Positions 56,112 through 64,000 of a stretch of 64,000 bases of DNA are shown one piece after another. The position numbers and the translations under genes were made by a program. The notes beneath the pieces are model-generated. The model saw nothing but the letters and a program-made list of their open reading frames with translations, had not been told where the DNA came from and did not search any database. The DNA comes from Powellomyces hirtus (taxonomy: Eukaryota; Chytridiomycota; Chytridiomycetes; Spizellomycetales; Powellomycetaceae): NCBI GenBank assembly GCA_025526995.1, contig JAHLKG010000006.1, forward strand, positions 372,001-436,000, in the 5' to 3' direction. Within the stretch, counting starts at the first letter, position 1. The number at the start of each line of letters is the position of its first letter.

Positions 56112-57525
56112 TTATTCCGCCTTCTCAGTCTCCTCAGGTTTGGCCTCTTCAGCCTTGTCACCTTCAGCTAAACGGAAAGACGAATGAGAAAAAGGTCTGC
56201 TAAATTCTTGCAAACAATTGCATTTACCATCTTGCAGGTCAGAGGTCCACAACGTCAGGTTGTCCCTGAGCAGTTGCATGATGAGTGTCGAGTCCTTGTA
56301 GGACTCTTCGCTGAGAGTGTCCAACTCGGCAATGGCGTCATCGAACGCCTGCTTGGCGAGGTGGCAAGCCCGGTCGGGTGAGTTCAAGATCTCGTAGTAG
56401 AATACGGAGAAGTTGAGCGCAAGACCAAGACGAATTGGGTGAGTAGGCGCCAATTCAGTCTGCGCAATGTCTGTGGCGGCCTTGTACGCGTCGTGGGCGT
56501 GGGAAGCAGCCTCCTTTCTCTTCTCGCCCTGGGCGAACTCGGCGAGGTAGCGGTGGTAGTCTCCCTTCCTGTAAACATTGTCCAAAATGAATTCAGAAGC
56601 CCTTGATGAGCTGCCCAGACGTCCGACGACGAAGAACTTACATCTTGTAGTAGAAGACCTTAGACTCGCCAGCCTCAGCAGCGGGAATGAGGTGCTCGTC
56701 AAGAACGTTGAGGATATCCGAGCACACTTCGCTCAGCTCTCCCTCGATTTTGATGCGGTAGTCCTTGATCTTCTTCACTTGACCTTCGTTACCCTTGGTC
56801 TCCTCCTTCTGTTCAATGGAGGACACGATTCTCCAAGAGGCACGACGGGCACCAATGACGTTCTTGTATGCGACGGACAGCAGATTTCGCTCCTCAACGG
56901 TAAGTTCCACACCGAGCTGGAATAAGGACGTAATTAATTTAGCAACCATTATTCTGGACTTGCAACCACCCCGGTAATAGAATCGATAAGCGAATGTGGT
57001 ACCTTAGCGACCTCCTGTTAAGTTGATCAACCGCGAGAGATATGGATAAATCGTTAGACAACCGCTGTGCTATCAAGACACGACATCGGTTAGAGTTTGG
57101 TTGCTTGCCTTCATATAAGAGACCATCTCTGAGATTGAGAAAATAAAAATGAGTCAGAACGCTGTCAACTGACGGTAGGACGTGCGGATGACTCCCGAGA
57201 AACCTTCGCCTTGTGCCAATGCATCGCGGGGTTTCTCTGTTAAAGTCACCCGCACCAAACGGCGCGATGAGCAACTCACCATCGTATCGCTCAGCCTGCT
57301 CAGCAAGCTTGGCCATGTAGACCTGGTCCTCTCGTCCTCCTGGTAAACATTCAGATGATGAGCACATGCATTCACCGATATTGACGATATTATTGTCGTG
57401 ATAACATCGGATTGCGCCGGGGAATGTGAAAAGCGGCCATTGTGTTTGGCGGCGGCTGATTGCGATTGAACGCGTTCCCCGCCGAGATGCGGATTCAGAA
57501 TTGTCAGCATACCTTTTTCGGCCAT
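56112..57525 (-). CDS. BMH1: 14-3-3 protein
   Basis: Seven exons (57525-57513, 57339-57280, 57128-57109, 57014-57003, 56916-56642, 56568-56228, 56167-56112) give the classic 14-3-3 sequence. Order: [113 protein letters not shown], then an acidic tail. The phosphopeptide-binding Lys and Arg ([15 protein letters not shown]) are present. 14-3-3 dimers bind phosphoserine proteins and steer signalling and localisation. The first five exons are tiny; one is 12 bases (EVAK) and the intron before it starts with GC instead of GT. Confidence 0.97.
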
Positions 57526-58141
57526 TTGTAAAGTCTGTTTTGAGTGGGATGGGGGGGTCTGGTGCGAACGCTAGTTATGATAGTCGTGAGGGGTTTTTCA
57601 CGACGAAATTCGGAATCAGGGTGTGGGAAATGTGCAGATGGGCAAAGTCAACGGGGGGTGGAGGGGGGGGGGCAAGCGGGGGCGTTTGTTCAGCGGGTGA
57701 TGGATGGGCTTTGCTGACTGGCTGGTTTGTTCAATTGGGCTGTTGTTTGACTGGCTGGCTTGGCTTGGCCGTCGGTCGTTTTGCGCGCAACTAGTCAAGA
57801 CTGCGATCCTTTCCGCTCTGGGCCAGAGAGCCACAATGCCTTTTTTCAACGTTTGGTGTGCGTATTGCGGGCAGCCACGTGACGCTTATCTCCTGTGCTT
57901 CCGGATGCAGCCGGCTGCGAAATGACTCAAGTCATCGCGTCTCCATGGAATTTCCCTCCTCTTGGATGCTTGGTGGCTGGCCCGCCGGATCGATCGAGGA
58001 TTCCAGTCACGTGCAGACAGATGAATGACGTGCGCAGATGTCGTGTGATCATCAGTCACGCGTTATTTTAAGCTTGTTCAAAGGAAAGATCCATTTTAGA
58101 TTATATTGTACAGTTCTTCGATACAAGTATATCGAAAGGTA
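57526..58141. other. Upstream region of 14-3-3 gene
   Basis: G-rich tracts lie near 57650-57675 and TGGCTG-type imperfect repeats near 57715-57770 (plus strand). No gene is seen. It also holds the 3' flank of the bromodomain gene. Confidence 0.5.
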
Positions 58142-60631
58142 TCAGCCAGGTGTTGTTGGTTGATTTGAGGGAGCGCGGATGGGATTTCCTGAAGGAAGGT
58201 AGGGTTGTGCATGCGATGTGTTGATCAAAGTCGGATTAGACCCACTAGTGAGGGGTGTTGATGGTATTGAAACCATTGGCGGTGGACGAGGAGAACCCGA
58301 TGTTCCCACGATTTGATACATGCTCCGTATGGTTTCAAGTGACGGAAGGCCTGTCGCGTTCTCAAATTCACTCGGCGGAGCCTTCTGAACCAGTTGGAGC
58401 AGCCGCCGTCGAACGCGCTCAGCAAGGGATGATTCTTCCTCGTAAGGATGCTGACTCTTCCCCGTCAACCGTGACATCTGCTTTCCGCTCCATTCTTCCA
58501 AATCGCGGCAGTTTTTTTCCAGGAGCAGGAGCATGTTGTTTGTCTCCAGTTCCTCTGCAAGGTCCTTGTCCTGTGCGCCTAAAGACGCAGGACAAAGCAG
58601 AGGCACAATATCGACACCCTCACGTCGATACATTTCGATCTCTGCAGCCTTGATGATGCGGTCCACTTCCGTTGCTAAGTGGTGAATTTGCTTCGCGACG
58701 TCAACCGCGCCCCAATCTGTCGGCACAATGACAGGCCCTGCTTGTTTCTTTCCAGGACCCTTTTCGGCAACAAGCGTCTCCCGGGTCTTTTGTATCACAG
58801 CATAGGCCCCTCGAGTGACATGATTCATGGTCTTTTCGGACCGTGCTTTGACTATTGGAGGGAGGCCTTCCGTAAACCGCTCGAGGCTCCTCACATATGC
58901 TTGACCCTCAGCGTCTCCAAAAGCGTTCCGCAGCAATATTGGGTTCAAGGATGCGGTTGGCGACTCTCGATAGTGGTAAGGGCCATAGTCGTGAATGCCA
59001 TCTAGTCCAAAATGATAAGTCCAAAGTTCATGTGTAGGATGCTCCAATGCCTACTTACGTGGTATAGTGGACGGGTCAGTACGAGTCCAAGAATGATGTC
59101 GGTGAAAGGAGAAGCGGCCGAGATGTTGCTCGTAGGAGGACACCATGGGCTCATGCCATGAGGAATCTTGTGTTGGGAAGAGACACAGTGAGAAAACAAA
59201 ATCAACTCAGTAGCATCGCTTCCTAGTTTGACAGACCTTTTCGGATGGTGCCATCCGGCATGAACTGACGTTTAAGACGTGAGTCCAACTCCTCCGTTTG
59301 CTTTATTCTCTTCGGCTTTTTCTTTCCATCTATCCGTCGCAGATCTGAGACTCCCTGCATGATGAAAATTAACGTCAGCTTACAGGCATATAAAGATGCC
59401 GCCCTGGAGGTCTTACATTCATCGCCACGGTTTTGCCCGAACGACTTTCTGCTCTATCCTGTTCCGTCTCGATGTTTGGCTCTTCCCTCGCAATGTAGCG
59501 ATTGCCATATGCTTCCAGTTTTTCAGCCGACTTGTAATACACAGTGTCGGGTGAATTGTACGTTTTGGCATTTGCTGTTACCAAAAGGAAGTCCCGCTGT
59601 TGCTAATATGTCAGCTCATGTTTAAAAAACGTAACTCATCCAGCGGGGGCGCTACCTTGAATTCCGCGCAAGACTTGTATACACGACGTTTGACTTTCTT
59701 ATCCATCGTTCCTGTCACATACCCTAGGTTGAGCATAAATCCGATTTAAGGCATCGGAGTTTCACATACCCAGATCCATTGGTTCTGTGATCACAGTCAT
59801 GTAATCAGTCACAATAGATGTGTCCACCGGCTCCAAAAAAAATCCATAATGATCTTTCCTAGTTAGGAAGTAAGATTAAGGATGTGCTCAAATTGACGCA
59901 TGCTTGAACCAACAGACTTACTGCTTGAATGCCGCAATCAATTTGCTCAAGATAGTGTGTAAGCTTTTCTTTCTCGGCTTCCACACACCCTTGCCATCTG
60001 ACGGCCGTCTCTTGGTTGTGAAACCTTTTCCCCGACTCTTCGCCTTCCGGGGATGACGGAGCGCTTGCGAGTCAGTGGGGTCTGCTCCGTCAAGATCTAC
60101 TTGCTCCATTTTCCCAGCACTCGAATCGAAGACATCATTGGGCTGGTCAAGGTTTGATTGCGCATCGTCACTCATATCATTGTCGACTTCCACTTTAACG
60201 CGTTTAACGGTTGAGCTCGTATTGCTCGGGGTATGATCGGAAGGCCTCCTTTTGCCACCTCCGGAAGAAGGTCTGGCGAGGTCATCGATGCCCTCGTCGA
60301 TATCTATCATCATCGCGTCATCGGAGCTTGCATCCGAATATGTGTCTTCCTTCGGGAGCGCCTCCTCCCGTCGAGTTGGCGGTGCTGATATGGAAACCTT
60401 GTTCGGTCCAAACAAGAGCTTTATTCGCCCAGATGATTCGGCTGATGTCGGTTCTGTTGAAGTGGCGGGGAGACTGGGTTCGAGATCATTATCGTCCACC
60501 ACCAAGTCATCTTCCACCTGGTCGTCTTCCTGGTGGTTAAACGCATGTCCATTCCCATGACTGCTGTTGCCACTGGGCTTTCGGAGAGGGATCGGTGCGC
60601 CTAAAGCTTGAGCTGCTTCCAGAGCCGACAT
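58142..60631 (-). CDS. BRD7/BRD9-like bromodomain protein
   Basis: Seven exons (60631-59922, 59858-59770, 59723-59656, 59596-59417, 59354-59237, 59166-59059, 59001-58142) encode 710 residues. An acidic, Ser-rich N-terminus with basic patches (KRRPSDGKGVWKPRKK) leads to a bromodomain at about residues 226-325: LHTILSKLIAAFKQKDHYGFF, PMDLGYVTGTMDKK, FLLVTANAKTYNSPDTVYY. The acetyl-lysine-binding Asn lies in YNSPDTVYY, a BRD7/9 signature. A basic segment and a long helical C-terminus with GIHDYGPYHYRES, as in the DUF3512 region of BRD7/9, follow. BRD7 and BRD9 belong to SWI/SNF-type complexes in animals. It diverges from a double-PHD gene, another SWI/SNF-type family. Confidence 0.88.
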
Positions 60632-61240
60632 CCCCTTGCGCCCTGAAGCCGTTTGTGGTGCTGGTTTGGCACGCGGTTGCCGAGGATTCGGGCTGTCATG
60701 GCGAAAGTGCTGCTTTTCTTGGCCTTGTGCTGACTGCGGGGAGCTGGAAGCTGACTTTGGGTTGTTGGCACCGAACTTTAGTGATAGTTTAATGCGGGGT
60801 TGGTCTAATAAGGTGGCAATGAAAGACGTGGAAGAAGGGGGACCGGTTGAGAAATGGGACGACTACTATGCGTTGAGTCACAGACGAGCGAAAGACGCAG
60901 ACAGAGGCTGCCGGTACGGTCGGTGTTCCAGCAAAGTGAGAGTCTGTTGGCCTGCTTTGAGAGCTGACCTCAGGAGCCTCAATTAGGGCCAGCAGGTGGA
61001 TTGGAGCAGCAAAACGTACCTGGACCGGCCATGTGCGGCTTTCTGCACGTTTGGGTGATATTATGTGAGCCTGGTGCAGAAAGCCGTTCACTCAACGCCC
61101 CTGCCATTCACGGGACCATGACTGGCTGACACCCCTTGACTGGCGCGCTTCCCAGCTTTTCTTTCTTTTTAGCTTTACACGTTTTCCGAGTTGACCCAAT
61201 TGACAATGCGCATGCCGCACACCACTCGTCCCGCAAGACC
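60632..61240. promoter_or_regulatory. Divergent spacer bromodomain / double-PHD genes
   Basis: A region of 609 bases lies between two outward-facing starts. ORFs on both strands lack motifs. It is a probable shared promoter region. Confidence 0.45.
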
Positions 61241-61808
61241 ATGACAGCAAGGAACGACCCGTCGTACCGGGGCCAACCCCTGGCATATGGTTGTGATCCC
61301 CTATCTCCTGACAGTCGGAGGTGCGTTGCCGCCAACTCTCCCAACTGCCCGCGTGTTGATAGCTGAACACTCCCCGTTTCCCAGAAGCCCGTTCTGCACA
61401 CAATGCGGAGGAACCTATGAACAGAATGTCAAGGGCGAGCGAGAAGTTTTAATATCTTGTGCAACTTGCCAGCTGAGCGGTAAGAATAAGCTCCGTGCAT
61501 GCGCTGAAAAAACAAGCTCGTTCCTCATACCAACGCTCCAAATGACATATATACTCCTCCGACTTACGCGCGCAACCTGAAAAGACCACCCGTCATGTTT
61601 GGCAATCCCACCTTCAGCTGTCGCGAATATATTGAAGTACCCTTGGGAATGTCGAGATTGCAAGACGTGCGCCGTATGTCGCCAGATTGGCGATGAAGGG
61701 TTGACGATCATATGTGACGAGTGTGACAGAGCTTGCCATACGGATTGTGCTTCCCCTCGCCTCCCGGCAGTCCCAAAGGGACGCTGGCAGTGCCACTTTT
61801 GCCGATGA
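61241..61808 (+). CDS. Double PHD-finger protein (DPF/PHF10-like)
   Basis: Three exons (61241-61320, 61385-61479, 61585-61808) encode 132 residues. Almost the whole protein is a tandem PHD module. Finger 1 is FCTQCGGTYEQN, ISCATCQLSGDHPSCL with WECRDCKTCAVC. Finger 2 is CRQIGDEGLTIICDECDRAC, CHTDC and GRWQCHFCR-stop. The shared WEC-x2-C-K-x-C linker is diagnostic of DPF1-3, PHF10 and MYST-type double PHD units, which read acylated and unmodified H3 tails. The short N-terminus (MTARNDPSYRGQPLAYG) lacks other domains. In DPF/PHF10 proteins this module belongs to BAF/PBAF complexes. The opposite neighbour is a BRD7/9-like gene. Confidence 0.9.
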
Positions 61809-62774
61809 CAACTTGTAAATATTCACGTATCCTCCACTAAAACGTATGCTTAAACAAGGGCACTCATATGCATAAACAAGGATTCCATAAATCGTTTCGA
61901 GGACAATACCGAAATGCCTCGAAAACCACATTTTGCGGAATTTGTGCAGTTTCCGTACATGGTTCCCCTTAGGAACTGGTTGTTCGTAGATTCGGCTGAT
62001 ACTGGATTAACGTTGTGGGTAATATCACGCGACCTGTCAGTACGTAAGCGTTTTGTACGAAAACCCGTCAAAGGGTTGGAGGATGTTTTTGCCCGCGTTC
62101 CAGGAATCAACACCGCTATCTCAATGTCCTGTCATATTATGTTTACGTTTCCAGGGAAAGAGGAAGTGTAGTGAGTGGTAATAGGATAAGGTCGGCCTGG
62201 CCACGCTCAGGCATCGAAACGCAAGGGCATAGTGACGTTGTTGGATTTTAGAATGCTCTAGTTGCTAGACACATCGCAATCGTCACAGACAAGGAAAGTC
62301 CCATTACTCAAGAAGAGGACGTCGGATATCGAAGAGTTAGACCATGCAGGTCCAATCTCTTCAAAATTCTCCCCTTGGAAAAGGAAGGGTGGTTAAAGGA
62401 CAACAACGGCATCACCGCGCTCACGTTGATTACATATTGTAGCGTGATGTCACCTTTGCTGGCTGCAACCAATAATTCGCCGAGTCACATGCGACGTGCG
62501 TAAAGTTGATTATCATCCTTGTTATTATAAGGTCCAATCCTCATGATTGATTGACGTGAAAATGATTCATTTATGATGAGTCAGCAATAACGCACGCCTG
62601 TCCACAAGAATCCACTTCTCGCCACGTCGTCGTCGTTCGTCATTGTTGTCCCTTCCCGTATCGCTTGCTTGGCATTGAGTAAAATCCCATTCAAAAGGGA
62701 GAACGCCCCTTTACGCCCTCCGTCCCTCTTCCCAACAACTCACTCACTTCAAATACCCCTCCCCCCCACACCTT
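61809..62774. other. Intergenic, one small ORF of unclear status
   Basis: An 85-codon ORF at 61914-62171 (MPRKPHFAEFVQF) has no recognisable motif. The rest, up to a C-rich leader at 62755-62770, is the upstream region of the reticulon gene. Confidence 0.45.
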
Positions 62775-63863
62775 ATGACAGACGTTTCCACAGACTCCCA
62801 CTTCCTTTCTGCAACTGACACAAACACCTCTCTTCCTATCCGTGACGACACTTTGCCCGGTGCCCACATTGACCATTCCTCGTCGACGAAAACCCTCCTC
62901 TCTGAGAACCAACCAACCGCTAGTGACATGGCTTCCGTATCTGCTACTCCCTCTGACCCTATTGGTGCTGACACGACTGTACCTTCTGCTGGGCTTCCGT
63001 CCGGCGGCAGTGGCAAGGCCCGATACACTGAGGGCGGAGCTGTAAACAACAAGGCCCAATATGTCAAAGAATCTACCCGCTCGCTCCTCCTCTGGGAGAA
63101 CCCCATCCAGTCGGCTGCGGTTCTGGTCAGCATCCTCGCCGCCAGCTACATCTTCACCACTTACTCCCCTGTTCGCGTCATTGCCTTCGCCGTTGGCGCT
63201 GCCACTTTTGCGAACCTGATTTTCGTGAACGCGTGGGTCTATGGCGGTAGTCTGTTCACTAACGCCCAGGCTCACGGTGGTGTCAAGAAACCTCCCACAA
63301 TGTACGTTAGCTTGCAACCGTGTTCTTGTTATTCTAAACAATGCATTAACCCAACATTCCCTATGCTTACAGGTGGTTCTTGGATCATGCGAACCGTCAA
63401 CCCTTGTCCCACTCCTTTGTCCGCGAATGGTCCGACCTCGTTGTCGATGTGGTCAACGTTTCGGTCTCCTACCTCTCATCCATTGTCGCGGTGGATGACA
63501 GCAAGAAATCTGCTGAGGTGAGTTTTATCAATTTAAGAACACGAACATTTCACTCAACCTTGATTTCTGACTTCTATAACCAACTATTTCTAGGCTTTGT
63601 TGGGAATCGGATTCGTCTACCTGCTTTCTGGCTACATCTCATCCGGAACCCTTTTCCTTGCCGCCACAATTGTGAGCTTCATCGCTCCTCGTGTGTACCT
63701 TGCCAACAAGACCCTCATTGATGGCCACGCTGTAAAGACTCGCGATCTCGTCAACAACCATGTTCAGAACATCTCTGGAGCCGCCTCCAAATACTACAAC
63801 AACGCAGCTACTCAGGCCAAGATCAAGATTGCGCAGACCAAGAAGGTCAAGAAGGCCGAGTAA
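62775..63863 (+). CDS. RTN1: Reticulon-like ER membrane-shaping protein
   Basis: Three exons (62775-63301, 63373-63517, 63594-63863) encode 313 residues. A Ser/Thr/Asp-rich soluble N-terminus (about 105 residues) precedes a reticulon homology domain: SLLLWENPIQSAAVLVS opens it, with two long hydrophobic hairpins (SILAASYIFTTYSPVRVIAF and LLGIGFVYLLSGYISSGTLF) about 65 residues apart. A Lys-rich C-terminus (KIKIAQTKKVKKAE) resembles an ER-retention signal. Reticulons wedge into the outer leaflet and bend ER tubules. The frame joins cleanly at both introns. The start is the first ATG after a pyrimidine-rich leader. Confidence 0.88.
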
Positions 63864-64000
63864 AGCCATCCGCCTTCCAAATCGCGCTTTCGAGTCTCGC
63901 TAGTTCCCCCACTTTTGCTTTCTGTACACTTTTTTTTTGCATCCAACCTGAGGTTTTTTGGTCTGAAGTAGTGTCCTATCTTTGGCGCAATCCACAATCT
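63864..64000. other. 3' flank of the reticulon gene
   Basis: Only untranslated sequence with a T-run near 63930 is seen before the window ends. Confidence 0.5.

Overview
The window looks like nuclear DNA of a fungus, most likely an early-diverging (zoosporic, chytrid-like) one. Genes are short and mostly split by many small GT-AG introns (about 50-150 bases) and sit close together on both strands. The gene set mixes fungal traits with genes that budding yeasts have lost. The fungal traits are a bifunctional GARS-AIRS enzyme with no GART part, an Ssr4-type SWI/SNF subunit, a Vid21/Eaf1-type NuA4 subunit and a Plavaka-type transposon. The genes lost in yeasts are INTS11, a FUS/TAF15-like RNA-binding protein, a BRD7/9-like protein and a double-PHD protein. 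The taxon is an inference; no rDNA or mitochondrial marker is present.

Left part (1-16 kb): a repeat-rich zone. It holds a broken Plavaka-like element bounded by an inverted repeat (1-1995), two broken unknown genes (2145-3686 and 4610-5432), a nearly complete but inactivated PIF/Harbinger transposase (6234-7592), a PRCC-like gene (8051-9429), a frameshifted F-box gene (9787-10378), a secreted FN3-type protein without introns (10732-12681), a tRNA-Arg(TCG), a small unknown ORF and another disrupted unknown gene (14767-15761).

Middle part (16-49 kb): ordinary dense housekeeping DNA. In order it has ARP2 (actin nucleation), a membrane SH3 protein, RAD51, a small Cys-rich membrane protein, a histidine phosphatase, INTS11, a branched-chain aminotransferase, a securin-like KEN/D-box protein, a Pho85/CDK5-like kinase, a NAPE-PLD-like hydrolase, a FET-family RNA-binding protein, GARS-AIRS (ADE5,7), TRAPPC4/Trs23, INO80 subunit Ies6, a poorly coding gap, AFG1, an SDR and an Ohr peroxidase. 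Most neighbours are arranged as head-to-head pairs with 0.4-0.7 kb between starts, alternating with tail-to-tail pairs.

Right part (49-64 kb): rich in chromatin factors. Ssr4 (SWI/SNF) and Vid21/Eaf1 (NuA4) diverge from a 0.4-kb region. A BRD7/9-like bromodomain protein and a DPF/PHF10-like double PHD protein diverge from a 0.6-kb region. A 14-3-3 gene with a GC-AG intron and a 12-nt exon, and a reticulon gene, complete the window. With Ies6 at 41 kb, five subunits of nucleosome-modifying complexes lie within about 21 kb.

Exon boundaries were read by eye from GT/AG signals and frame continuity; those for conserved genes sum to open frames of the expected family length. I saw no CRISPR array, telomere repeat, rRNA gene or intact virus.
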